DNA from: Eunapius fragilis
Lineage: Eukaryota; Porifera; Demospongiae; Spongillida; Spongillidae
DNA: 64,000 bases
Assembly: GCA_963681505.1 (NCBI GenBank)
Contig: OY811993.1
Span: forward strand, 3,409,387 to 3,473,386
Reading direction: 5' to 3'
A program made the translations under genes and the position numbers. The notes beneath the pieces are model-generated. The model was not told the DNA's origin, did not search any database, and worked only from the letters and a program-made list of their open reading frames with translations. Shown piece after piece: positions 1-20,084 of the stretch; position 1 is the stretch's first letter; every line of letters begins with the position of its first letter.

Positions 1-41
1 CACAAGTAAGAACTGCAACACTGTCATAAACATGGACTCAC

Positions 42-8625
<8,584 letters not shown>

Positions 8626-8858
8626 GTCGCTTCGCTTTTTAAAAATATATAAACTCGAATACCCGGGTTAAGACATGAGCATGTACACGCTTATTGGTAT
8701 CACGTGCACTCCGCGCCACGGGTAAGTAATGGTCATTAAAAAGAATTTTATTGTAAACACGCAGCATAGGCCCTTGGTGTTTACGTAATACATATCCAGC
8801 CAGCATACATCTTTGACATCACAAGTTCAAATTTCAGCGTGTGCTTTGTGCTCCGGAA
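8626..8858. promoter_or_regulatory. Shared divergent promoter region of SF3B2 and DNAJC21
   Basis: Only 233 bp separate the two start codons on opposite strands, so the promoters must overlap or abut, allowing for 5' UTRs. It contains an AT-rich stretch (aaaaatatataaac, about 8641-8654) near the SF3B2 start and a CACGTG E-box at about 8702-8707, with CpG-containing sequence next to it. No experimental start site is visible. Confidence 0.7.
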
Positions 8859-9720
8859 ATGTCGAAGTGTTATTACGAAGTACTTGGTGTGAAATGCGAC
8901 GTTTCAGACGTCGACTTGAAGAAATCGTACAGGAAACTTGCCTTGCAGTTCCATCCAGGTCTTTGGTTTCAACACATGAATTATGTCGTGCTAATGCCCA
9001 TATGATGTCCATTTCCGTAGCTTTTTTTTAATTGTAAAAAAAGGGGGACGCATGCGACACTTCTTTGTCCCACACCCACGTGTAACAAACACGCATACAC
9101 GTGTGTGTGATATATGCAATTGAAACTTAAGTTCAGCTACCTCTCTCGTTCTTGCAGATAAGAACCCAGACAACGTCGAAGAGTGCACGCGCACGTTCAA
9201 TGCCATACAACAGGCGTATGAAGTGCTCAGTGACCCTCAGGAAAGGGCGTGGTCAGCACTACCCCTAGTAGTTATGAATGCTGAGTTGCTAATTTTGTCC
9301 TTTTTTTATTTTGGAATATTACAGGTATGACAAACACAGGGAAGAAATATTGTGCGGAGGTTTGTTATGTCATTATGACTATGGTTCTGTTAATGGGTGT
9401 TGGTGAATTTGCATCTCCTGTTGAATTGATTTCAACATGTTTTTTTACTTACTCATATTAATTAAGCTAGTTTGGCATATATTTTATAAATTCAAGTTCC
9501 GTGATCAAAAACTTAATGTTGTATTGAAGATGAGTATACTCTGTGTGTGCATGAGAAACGTGGTTATGTAATCCATGTGTATGAATACACTCTGCATACC
9601 TTTTATCTGTGGACTTACAGTATAGACATGTACAGTATAGGCAACATCCCTGAACTTATACACCACTCTTCCAAAAAAAAAAAAAAAAAAAACACTGTTG
9701 GTTTGTGTTTTTGTGTGTGT

Positions 9721-9757
<37 letters not shown>

Positions 9758-12700
9758 GTGTGTGTATGTGTGCGTGTGTATTTAATAAGTGTATGATTGG
9801 GTACTTGCTAAGAAATCCTAATATCCCATGGATCCGGCTGACTGTTCATACTTATTCTGTGATCGCTGACCTTGTCTCATGTATTCATTATCTTCAGCTG
9901 GTTCGAATTACAAAGATGACAGTTTCAACCTGATGCCGTTCTTTACTGCATCTTGCTACAGTGGATATGGGGATGATCCCAAGGTGACATAACATGCATG
10001 AAAGTCAGCATAGAGGTGTGTACTTTGCTCTTGCGTCTTAAAATCGGTGCGTGTTGTAGGCTGCGCATGTATGCCAATTTAGTCATCTTTACTCCTGAAA
10101 TGCTTTTCAAGCTAGTATGTATGAACAGTATTTATAGCCGGCCCATAGCCTGGGAAAAAGTAAAATTACACTGCCTTCACTGCTGTCAATGCTGTTTCAC
10201 CAAGACCTTCACTGTCTGAACGTGGTTTGTTACATTATCTTTTGTTTCAGGGTTTCTACGCTGTGTATCGTGGTGTATTCCAGAAGATTGTGGATGAGGA
10301 GACTCCTTATATGGATGAGGAGAATGACGATCCACTTCCCTTATTTGGTAAGTGCTAAAAATAGAATTAAAAAAAAAAAGAAAACGACGGTGATAGAAGA
10401 TGTGAGTGTATCCATTTTTGTTGCCCTGTGCAGGAGTCTCAACAAGCAACTACGAGGAGGTAGTGCACAAGTCACACCACTTCACTCTCCTCACACACAC
10501 ATCCCACCACTTCACTCTCCTCACACACACATCTCACCACTTCACTCTCCTCACACACACGTCCCACCACTTCACTCTCCTCACACACACGTCACACCAC
10601 TTCACTCTCCTCACACACATCCCACCACTTCACTCTCCTCACACACACATCCCACCACTTCACTCCTCACACACACGTCCCACCACTTCACTCTCCTCAC
10701 ACACATCCCACCACTTCACTCTCCTCACACACACATCCCACCACTTCACTCTCCTCACACACACATCCCACCACTTCACTCTCCTCACACACACATCCCA
10801 TCACTTCACTCTCCTCACACACATCCCACCACTTCACTCTCCTCACACACACATCCCACCACTTCACTCTCCTCACACACACATCTCACCACTTCACTCT
10901 CCTCACACACATCCCATCACTTCACTCTCCACACACACATCCCACCATTTCACTCTCCTCACACACATGTTACACCCACTCTTGCTTGACCAAAACTCAC
11001 TTGATTTTTCCTATTCTCCTGTTGTCAAGGTTACTAGTGTTTTCTACGCACATTGGCAAAGCTTCTCCACAAAGAAGTCGTTTGTATGGGTTGACGAGTA
11101 TGAGATTAAGCAGGTGAGTATCCCCTGTCAAGATCTCTCCCTAACATCAGTGTTACCCCTTACTGTGCCTCTCTCCACCTCTCCCTTGCTAAATGATACC
11201 CCCAAGTTCTGTGCCCCCTCGCCTCCCCACTCCTTCCGTCTCCTCACCTCTGACCCTTCCAACCTCACCCTCCTCACCTCTGCCCCCACACCCCTGCCCC
11301 CCACACCTCTGCCGCCCAACACTCTGCCCCCCATACCTCTGTCACCCACACCCCTGCCCCCCACACATCTGTCGCCCACACCCCTGCCCCCACACCTCTG
11401 TCGCCCACACCCCTGCCCCCACACCCCTGCCCCCCCACACCCCTGTCGCCCACACTCCTGCCCCCCACACCCCTGCCCCCTTGCTAACAACGCTCACCTG
11501 TTTTCCATCCCTGTAACCAGGCCCCTAATAGGAGGGTCCAAAGGCTGATGGAGAAGGAGAATAAGAAGTTGAGGGATACTGCCAAGAAGGAGAGGAATGA
11601 GACTGTCAAGGTGGGTGAATGTGACTTAGGGGAGTGTACTGGTGGAGATGGGTGAGTGTACTGGTGGAGATAGGTGAGTGTACTGGTGGAGATGGTGGAG
11701 ATGGGTGAGTGTACTGGTGGAGATAGGTGAGTGTACTGGTGGAGATGGTGGAGATGGGTGAGTGTACTGGTGGAGATAGGTGAGTGTACTGGTGGAGATG
11801 GTGGAGATGGGTGAGTGTACTGGTGGAGATGGGTGAGTGTACTGGTGGAGATGGGTGAGTGTACTGGTGGAGATAGGTGAGTGTACTGATGGGATGAGTG
11901 TACTGGTGGAGATGGGTGAGTGTACTGGTGGAGATGGGTGAGTGTACTGGTGGAGATGGGTGAGTGTACTGGTGGAGATGGGTGAGTGTACTGGTGGAGA
12001 TAGGTGAGTGTACTGATGGGATGAGTGTACTGGTGGAGATGGGTGAGTGTACTGGTGGAGATGGGTGAGTGTACTGGTGGAGATGGGTGAGTGTACTGGT
12101 GGAGATAGGTGAGTGTACTGATGGGATGAGTGTACTGGTGGAGATGGGTGAGTGTACTGGTGGAGATGGGTGAGTGTACTGGTGGAGATGGGTGAGTGTA
12201 CTGGTGGAGATGGGTGAGTGTACTGGTGGAGATGGGTGAGTACTGGTGGAGATGAGTGAGTGTACTGGTGGAGATTGTGAGTGTACTGGTGGAGATGGTG
12301 GAGATGGGTGAGTGTACTGGTGGAGATAGGTGAGTGTACTGGTGGAAATGGTGGAGATGGGTGAGTGTACTGGTGGAGATGGGTGAGTGTACTGATGGGG
12401 TAGTGTACTAGTGAAGATGGTGAGTGTACTGGTGGAGATGGGTGAGTGTACTGATGGGATGAGTGTACTGGTAGGTGATAAATGTACCAGTGGAGATGCA
12501 ATAAATATACAGGCGGAGGTGGGAATTATATAGTGTGATAATTGTGTAGTGTGTATATCATGTTGTGTTTGTTGTATTTCTGTTTAACTAGAGACTTGTG
12601 GCATTTGTGCGCAAGAGAGACAAAAGGGTGCAAGCCTATAAGGTAATGCTGTACAATAGTGTGTAGCCCATTGTACATGTACATACATGTAGTGGTATGG

Positions 12701-15611
12701 CCATTGCATGTGGTGTGACAGACATTGAACATAGGGATAAGCCATTGCATGTGGTGCTGTACCTGTTGATACAGACAATTATTTTCTGTGGACTTTGTTG
12801 GGTTATTTGAGCTTTTTGCTCTGAAAGGAACTGATGGAACAGAAGGAACTGGAGAGGCAGAAGAAGGTAGCAGAAAAGAGAGCCAAGGACTTGAAGAAGA
12901 AGCTAGAGTGGGTGTGCTCCTTTTGGAGCGCATGTGCAGTGGTAGTTTCATGATGGTGTGTATTTTGCCATGACAACAGAAAACAAGAGGAAGCCCAATA
13001 TGTACCACATGCAGCCGAGTCGGCTGCATTTGAAGAAGTAAGCAATGTTGCAGTACTAGCTTAGTCCATTATTTCCACAGAGACAGAGGGGGGGCTGTGT
13101 GAGCGAATAGTAGCACCCTGGAGGGGGGGGGGGGGGGGGATATCAATGACACTGTGTGTGGTGCCTACTGCTGTAACCGTGGGAGAGAAAAAAATTTCTA
13201 CCCTATGCGCATTCATTTTTGGAATTGATCATGCCATATAAGGCATAAAGCTATAGCTTTGTCACTCAGTGCAATCAGGATTGCCTTGTTGCAGGGGAAT
13301 ACCATATAAGACTGTTGTTTGGTTCTTCTAATATCTCCACCGTATATTTCTGGGACATTAAAAAAAAGGGACTAGACTTGCATTGAAACATGCGACCAAT
13401 TGGAAATTTGTTATCATCATTTGGGGACGTTGCAAACTTGAAATCAACATAATTAGGATTAGGGGAGACCTGTTTACAGGGCAGAGTGTCTGTGAATGAA
13501 CACAGGTTTAGAACAGGAATAGTTTTTGATACAATTAAGAACAAAAATCTAGGATTTTGAAACTAAGTTGTTGATTTTCCGCAAATACGTTTACAGTAAT
13601 CAACACAACAAATTGTATCACATTACTATCAGGGGGTGAATATCTATAGCTGGAATAAATTTCATGCACGTGCAAAGAGAAAAAGGTTAGTGGAGTTCAT
13701 TTTTAATTCTACAGGTTGGGAAAACAGTTGTATTTAACTTTCAAATCAGTTAATTCGGTGTTATTAAAATAATTACTTAATTAAAAAATTAATGTTAACA
13801 TTTGCAGAACCCAGCAACTTAAAACTTAGTTTCAAATCTTAGATTTCTTTTTTAATCCCATTCGAAAGCGTTACTAGGGGCACCCTGTATGCGTAACTGT
13901 TTCTAAGCAAACACTGCATACACAAATCTGCATACAACGAGGGATATGTTTGCATATATAAAACAACGTACATGTAAGTGTGTCACTACATGTATGATGG
14001 TATGCTACACATGTATGATGGTATGCTACACATGTATGATGGTATGCTACACATGTATGATGGTATGCTACACATGTATGATGGTATGCTACACATGTAT
14101 GATGGTATGCTACACATGTATGATGGTATGCTACACATGTATGATGGTATGCTACACATGTATGATGGTATGCTACACATGTATGATGGTATGCTACACA
14201 TTGCATAATGTGACCATTTCCATCCACCATTTGTGGTGGCATCTCTTTAGGAGTTGAAGGGAATGGAGGCACATCTGGATGCAGAGTTTGGAAAGGATAC
14301 AGATGACAGTGAGTGCCGCAACCGTAACCTTAAGCCTGGCTTGTTTCACGTTATACGTGTAAATGATTATGTCTGGTGTTTGAGCAGGTGACAATGATCG
14401 TGGCCTGGACGAGATGGATGATCTTTACTGTGTTGCCTGTGATAAGACATTCAAGTCTTCAAAAGCGTAAGACTTTAATATGTTGTGATGGGTAGGAACG
14501 AACTGATAGCAGTGTTGTGTTTTTCAACAGGCGCTATCCATAGTAATCTTGTTCTCCATATGATTAGTCCTTGCAGCTCTGTAATTGGTCCTTATAATAG
14601 TCATCCATAATCCTCTCTTACCAGCTAGTCCTAACTCATACTCATTTTAGGGCTGCAAATCATCAGAAATCAAAGAAGCACAAAGAAAATGTCATATTTC
14701 TGAAACACATCATGGCTCAGGACGAAGACCAGCGAAAAGAGGAGGAGGAGGAGGAGGAGGAGGAGGAGGAGGAAAGCAGAGAGGATCCTTTGGATGGGGA
14801 AGAGGTGCAGCCGTTGTGTGATTATATGCACCCAAATGGCAGCTCAGGTCAAGCCTCAAGTACAACGGGGGACACACTTGATGATACCTTGACTGATAGT
14901 GACAGAAGAACTATTGGCATATCTGATGGACCTGTTGATACGTGCAGCAGGCTATTTAACCTGGATATCAGCAATGAGGGGGGTTGTGTGGATGGTAGCA
15001 GGGAAGACGGTTGTCGCGGTGACAGCAATGAGGCTAGTGCTGAAGATGCTTCCAGTGATGAGGACATGTCTCTCCACGTGCTCAGGTTAGAAATGCTGTT
15101 GATTGAATTGTTGGTGGAACTGTAGTCCCACTGTGCAGTGCGTACAAGCAGAAAAGGCATAGCCAAGGAGTCCAGCTAGAAAACACCCTACCCACAAGAG
15201 ATGATGACAAGTTGGTGGTTGAGAAGAAGTGTGACGAGTATGTTTACCAGTGGTTTAAAGCACAGTGCAATTGATTGTAATTTTGTATAGCACATCGAAG
15301 GCATCAACACAGCGTACAAAAGGGAAAAGAAAGTCATCTTCAAAAAACGTTCAATCCTCTTCTAATGTGAGAAAAATCCACATTGGGTTTCATGCCGCGT
15401 GTTACTGATGTGTATGTATAACTTTCAGAAGGGTGATGTTGAGCGGAAGGAGCCTGAAGTAGCGTGCAGTGTGTGCAAGCAAAAGTTCCAGTCCAGGAGC
15501 AAGCTGTTTGAGCACATTGAAGAGAAGGGACATGCAATGCTTGTATCTGAAGGTGCATCCAAGTCAGAGAGCCGGAGCAAGGCGAAGAAGGGTCAAAGGG
15601 CCAAGAAGTGA
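8859..15611 (+). CDS. DNAJC21: DnaJ homolog subfamily C member 21 (Jjj1 type), complete
   Basis: J-domain co-chaperone. The yeast homologue Jjj1 works with Hsp70 in late cytosolic 60S maturation. Exons: 8859-8958, 9158-9251, 9325-9359, 9898-9983, 10251-10347, 10434-10459, 11030-11113, 11521-11610, 12592-12642, 12828-12907, 12980-13037, 14251-14308, 14388-14466, 14651-15085, 15139-15237, 15291-15366, 15429-15611. All phases agree, giving 576 residues. The J domain is at the N terminus with HPD at residues 32-34, the Asp split by intron 1. Further matches are [25 protein letters not shown] and a charged region ([18 protein letters not shown]). A C2H2 finger ([20 protein letters not shown]) lies near residues 300-328, a Glu tract near 341-353, and a second finger ([19 protein letters not shown]) near 528-550. 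An ATTAAA at about 15771 may be the poly(A) signal. Confidence 0.95.
9713..9760. repeat. GT-rich microsatellite in DNAJC21 intron 3
   Basis: An interrupted (GT)n run, preceded at about 9675-9692 by an A run. No other signal is seen in this 538-bp intron. Confidence 0.9.
10472..10975. repeat. About 30-bp minisatellite filling DNAJC21 intron 6
   Basis: About 17 units built on cccaccacttcactctcctc followed by acacacacat, mostly 30 bp with some 28-bp and shorter units. The host intron is 10460-11029 (donor GAG|GTAGTG, acceptor TCAAG|GTTACT). It is 570 nt, a multiple of three, and has no stop in the frame joining exon 6 to exon 7. Confidence 0.92.
11280..11480. repeat. C-rich minisatellite in DNAJC21 intron 7
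   Basis: Imperfect copies of a unit near 15-18 bp (cccctgccccccacacctct and variants), running as a pyrimidine-rich tract towards the acceptor at 11520. Confidence 0.85.
11611..12475. repeat. 22-bp minisatellite carrying donor-like sites, DNAJC21 intron 8
   Basis: More than 30 units based on ggtgagtgtactggtggaga plus tg, with shorter variants. Each contains GGTGAGTGT, a strong 5' splice-site match. The real donor of exon 11521-11610 (AAG|GTGGGTGA) sits at the start of the array. Confidence 0.92.
13123..13139. repeat. Poly(G) run in DNAJC21 intron 11
   Basis: Seventeen G following a GGAG. The surrounding intron (13038-14250) has no convincing exon; short open frames there lack splice context. 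Confidence 0.9.
13990..14201. repeat. 21-bp minisatellite, about ten near-identical units
   Basis: Unit tgtatgatggtatgctacac plus one base, in DNAJC21 intron 11. The unit is a multiple of three, so all six frames look open and give meaningless MYDGMLH-type frames. Confidence 0.95.
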
Positions 15612-15990
15612 TGTGTTCTGTTTATTATCTCGCAAATCATATTATATGGATATGGTGTTTTTACATGTTGATGCTTCACTTTCAACTTGGTTTGAAATTG
15701 CTGACATGCCACAACAGTAATTATGGCATCAAATCAGATGGCTGCGGAGATACTATATATTTACATGCATATTAAAACGCGTAACTGCTCTGTATACCCA
15801 AGCTGAAAACGCGATCCCTTTCACCATTACTTTATAGTCCTACCACCCAAGCCATCAGATGCTGCCCCTTTTGGCCTCCACGGTGAGAGGCAGCAGACGG
15901 AGGTATACATGTAGTACCTCAATTCAAACAAATTACGTAGATCAATTTTTTTTTTACTGGTGGGCGTGGTGTGACTGCATTAAATAGAAC

Positions 15991-18037
15991 ATGGCGTCTA
16001 ATAACTTGTTGAAGTACCCTCGAACACCACATCTGCCCTTCAGTCCAGGTAAGTATATGTGACGCTCTTTGACCGGTCCGGTGAGGCGGTAGCGGGCCCA
16101 CTGACACTGTGTCACTATTAACATCGATATTCGATACCAGACACTAGCTGCGCATTGGAACATTATGCACGTATAACGTACGTCCCCAATAGGTCTGCAC
16201 TATAGCTAGCTATAGGTGAGTAGCGTACAATAAATTATATCTTTATCATGTGTGCGCAGGGGTCTTTGGCGTACAATAATTATATATGGGTGGGGCGAGT
16301 TGATAGCTCACGGCATCGGAAGAGGGAGGGGTGAGGGAGGGGCGGAATCCAAACAAGGGACAGTGTAGTACAGTCAGTTAGGAAGTGTGGTATAGTCATG
16401 GATGTTTACCACTTTATATAGGGATACAGTCGGATGATGTGGTCTTAAGTTGCGATGGCCCGTTACCTGTGCTGCGGGATGAGGTTATTCTGACAGAGAA
16501 GTTGGATGGAGGGAACTGCTGCATCCATGATGGCTTAGTAAGCTAACAGGGAGTACGTGCCTCTAATCGCCTATTCAAACAGCTATACCTTGTATACGTC
16601 TGCACAGGTATATGCTAGAACTACAAATTCAGAGGCAACACACCCTTCGTTTGGACCAGTTAAACAACTGGCAGCTCAGGTGTCGTATCTGTTGCCTGCC
16701 AACGTACAGCTGTTTGGAGAGAATATGTTTGGTATTCACTCCATAGAATATGACAGGCTCACGTCGTTCTTCTACATCTTTGCCGTGCTGGAGGAAGGCA
16801 GAGACTGGTGGCCGTGGGACAAGGTGGTAGAACTGGCTGGTGAGATAGGAGTGCCCACGGTACCTGCGGTGTATAGAGGGCAGGTAGGTGCAGTACCATC
16901 ACTTTGCATCGTGTACGTGTGCATGCATGATTACTGTTCAGTTTGCTTACGTGTAAAAGTTGGGGACCATCTTATACTATACTGCCAATTTGCGGATGGA
17001 TGCTATAGTAACAGCGACGAAGATTTTTACTAAATTCGTGGTGTATTTATACATATACTTAGGTACATAACTGATAATAGTAAAATAATTAAAACATTGG
17101 TGCGAAGAAGAAAAAAAAGTTTGGAGAATCCGGGCATTGATCCCGGTACCTCTCGCATGCTAAGCGAGCGCTCTACCACTTGAGCTAATTCCCCTTATGT
17201 TGGTAATAATATTGTATATGTGTTCTTCCATATAGCTTGGATCGCTTCCCGTACTCAAGCAACTCATTGAAAGGGAAATGGGAGTACAATCTCGAATAGG
17301 TGAGAATTCTAGGCTGGTTTTGTGCTCAGCTCACTACAAATGTTGATTTATCTATTTTTTGTAAATGCTACGCATTTTAGGGGCAGTATACAAGTGCATA
17401 TCTAATTTATGCCATTACTTGCCTATGTGTATATTACATGCACATGAAATTATTATTATTATTATTATTATTAACTACTTAGCTTTCAAGGCAAATGAAT
17501 GTAGCTAATTGAGGCTGTACAATATTCTGTTAAATGATGAATGGCTTGCAATAAGTAACAAGCTGATGACTTAGTTGGAGGAATCCTATATTATTAAACA
17601 TGCTAAACAAAACGCAGTCAATATCATTGCATTCCTTCTTGCAATTGGTCCATTCCACTTGCATGGTAACCAGAAAGACTTGTTTGAGGGTTATGTATTT
17701 CCATATAGAAACATTCAACTTGAAAGAAAGAGCATTGGAAAAAAAGTCCCAGTTGAAAGTAGGAGCAAGCAATTAAACAGCAGAATTTACAATGCTGTGT
17801 TGGCTGCGTAGTGTCACTGCTAACATATGTGTGCCCCCTCACCCAAATATCTCTCGCCTGTTTCCACCCTTATGTTCCTTAGGGTCCTGCCATCCTGAAG
17901 GATTTGTTGTGCGATCAGTGAGCGGTTTTCCCTATGATCAGCTAGACCTTCACTCGGCCAAGTATGTTCGGGCAGGACACATTCAAACTGATGAGACATG
18001 GAGGAGAACATGGAAGCAGGCTAGGTTGAAGAAGTGA
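15991..18037 (+). CDS. RNA ligase family protein (nucleotidyltransferase fold), 5 exons
   Basis: Predicted ATP-dependent RNA ligase of 222 residues, exons 15991-16048, 16422-16537, 16608-16883, 17236-17299, 17883-18037; phases agree and sites are GT-AG. It starts MASNNLLKYPRTPHLPFSPG with a good Kozak context (aacATGG). Motif I is KLDG at residues 46-49 (Lys46 the expected AMP-linked residue), followed by GENMFGIHSIEY, FFYIFAV, EGFVVR at 177-182 (motif IV) and KYVRAGHIQTDETW at 198-211 (motif V). The YPRTPHLPxSPG start and KYVRAGHxQTDE end match a bacterial stand-alone RNA_ligase family as I remember it, not the vertebrate RLIG1 type. It lies 380 bp downstream of DNAJC21 on the same strand. 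Substrate and role in the cell are unknown. Confidence 0.85.
17122..17194 (-). tRNA. tRNA-Ala (anticodon AGC)
   Basis: Read on the minus strand, GGGGAATTAGCTCAAGTGGT begins a 73-nt cloverleaf. The acceptor stem GGGGAAT pairs with ATTCTCC (one G-T), with discriminator A, a D-arm AGCTC..GAGCG, anticodon loop CTTAGCATG (anticodon AGC at 17159-17161) and T-arm CCGGG/CCCGG. The loop ATCAATG keeps C56, a purine at 57 and A58. A- and B-box positions are present. CCA is not encoded, as expected in eukaryotes. It lies antisense inside intron 3 of the RNA ligase gene (16884-17235). Confidence 0.95.
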
Positions 18038-18072
18038 AAGTGATTTTTATATTTTAGTGCTGACAATATTTT

Positions 18073-18339
18073 ACAAGTAAAGAAAAACATTCTCTGACAA
18101 GAAAGTTGGTGGCATATAGGAGTTGGAGGCGAAGATGGTGTAAAAAGGAGGGGAAAAAGGTTTTGGGAATAGGGAAATCCTACATTTAGCACATGTAAAT
18201 GTAACAGAACCAAAAGAAGTGCTAAATACAGGATTTTTCCTTTTCTCAAAACCTTGTTCCCCTCGTGTTTACACCACCTTTGTCTCCCATTCCTATACCC
18301 CACCAACTTTCTCGTCAGAGAATGTTTTTGTTTACTTGT
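18073..18339. mobile_element. MITE-like palindromic element, family A
   Basis: The two ends are inverted copies: left acaagtaaagaaaaacattc, right the complement of acaagtaaacaaaaacattc. The match continues through TCTCTGACRAGAAAGTTGG and most of the interior, so the 267-bp element is almost a hairpin. It starts 35 bp after the RNA ligase stop and may supply its 3' UTR. No coding capacity. Confidence 0.85.
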
Positions 18340-18429
18340 TTCCTCTATTTTTTTATTATCATTTTTAATTTTATTGTCGATTATTAATACTCCCCCCCTC
18401 AATTGCCGTCACGAACAGACGCCCGCTTT

Positions 18430-18577
18430 CATAGGTGGATCCAGAGGGGGTGCCCAAATCATATTCACAATTATTTTCCACCATATTTTTCAGTCCCATA
18501 TATGATATGAATTAATGTGTGAATATGATTTGATATTTGTGTATATGATTTGGGCACCCTCTCTGGATCCGCCTATG
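18430..18577. mobile_element. Small hAT-like MITE
   Basis: 148 bp with terminal inverted repeats of about 35 bp (CATAGGTGGATCCAGAGG at the left, CATAGGCGGATCCAGAGA read inward from the right). Flanks share a short CGCTTT, a possible target duplication. The GGCGGATCCAG core is typical of hAT-type ends. Confidence 0.75.
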
Positions 18578-18599
18578 CGCTTTTGTTCAGGATCCTGTA

Positions 18600-20080
18600 C
18601 TAAGTGAATGTCGCCATGGGAACGGTTAAATATAGCACTCCATATTATGTAATGATTACGTAATCAGTTTTATGCTTTATTCATATATCTGATACCTGAA
18701 GATGTCCTTCCCAGGAGATTCTAAAGCGATTGGTATAACTTGCACTCTTTAAAACCATTCATATACTGAGTTGTACTCGGGTGACGACGGAGAATTGGCC
18801 TGGGGATGCGGAAAAACACGAGTTTTGTTTTGGTTCTCTTAAAGCAAGCAGTTATAACACTGGAACAAAACATTAAAATGACTGTCTTTGCCTTCTGGTT
18901 CGATAGCAACAAAGAGCTACATTATCCGTTTCTTGGTACGCGAGTTATACGCGGTTAGCGTTTTTAAAATGATTTCACGACCTGGGTTAATTCCTATATA
19001 TAGGAACTACGGTACATTAAAATATATGGGAGTGTTTTGGATGTAGTATATCACCAGGGGATTATGGAAATATTTACAATTTATAGTACAGACTGGACGT
19101 CATCCAAACATACTAACTTGTGCCGAAGTAACAAAATTACGTTATACAGTAGCTGGGGATATGCCCCAGACTCCGTAGAAATCCTCCCTGTTAGCCAAGC
19201 CCAACGTCGCAGAATATTTATGCCCAATGCCATTGCTGCTTCTCCCACCCCACATTGCAATAAATTTCGTATCTGCCCATGCTTGTTTCATACATTTTAC
19301 AAGTCCAGATCTCGATGGCAAAGAGTTAGCTACATCCAGTCTCTGACTGCAGAACAAAACAGAAAGAGAACTGCTAAAGTCAGTGTGAAGGTCCTGTCTG
19401 TGGGTCATAGAGAGGGAAGGGGGGAAATAAAAATTACCCAAAGTAGGAATGCCTTTGCAATTAATAAAAATGGAAGCAAGCATATCATATGCAACAACTT
19501 ACTCTGCATTTTTGAATGTGAACCCATAAAGGGCAAACGTAGGGTCTTAATCCATAATAATAGGATCTTTCTTCATTGAATCCTATAAAAATATATGTGC
19601 CTTGATGCATGCATCAATCCAAATAGTAGTGTAATGTGCAGTTTTAGGGTATTCACACTATAAGTGATATTGGGTAACTGTGTGATAAATTGAGTGCTTG
19701 TCTGATACCTAGGTCTGGATTTGTGAAATAGCTGTCTGTCACCAAGATTGTCAACTGCTTTTAAGAGTACCTTGATTAGCCCTTGTTGTTAACCAAATAT
19801 AACAACGTTTGTAATAGCATTCAGGCTCAAAGGCTATATGCATTCCCAGCACATGTGGCTGTAGCTTATGAATGGTGGTTGCTCTGGCTGCTGCAAGGCA
19901 AGAAGTAATGGGAATATATTGTGTGTTCTGGACTGTTGCCATATTTATAAGCCAGCAAGATAATAGAAGTCAACACAGAACAGATAAACACCACCAAAAA
20001 AAATGCTAGCTACCTATATCAGTTGTCACATGCACATCGAATGTTCTAGATCCATCATTAGCATCATAGGTATTAATCAC
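18600..20080. other. No recognisable gene; degenerate sequence
   Basis: A 180-codon plus-strand open frame (19037-19579) and an antisense frame over it show no family motif, no splice context and no biased composition. I see no feature that can be supported. Confidence 0.5.
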
Positions 20081-20084
20081 CGGT

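Noticed and set aside
8813..9031. 72-codon frame overlapping DNAJC21 exon 1
   Set aside because: Shifted frame over the J-domain exon; the correct frame starts at 8859 and has HPD.
11626..12501. 291-codon minus-strand frame ([10 protein letters not shown] repeats)
   Set aside because: Antisense of the DNAJC21 intron 8 minisatellite; composition and frame come from the repeat.
13990..14201. Possible CRISPR array
   Set aside because: Units are contiguous with no variable spacers, and the context is an animal intron.
13874..14272. Frames with VAYHHTC or MYDGMLH repeats
   Set aside because: 21-bp minisatellite in a DNAJC21 intron, open in every frame.
19037..19579. 180-codon plus-strand frame
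   Set aside because: No family motif, no splice context, and a comparable antisense frame; insufficient to call a gene.
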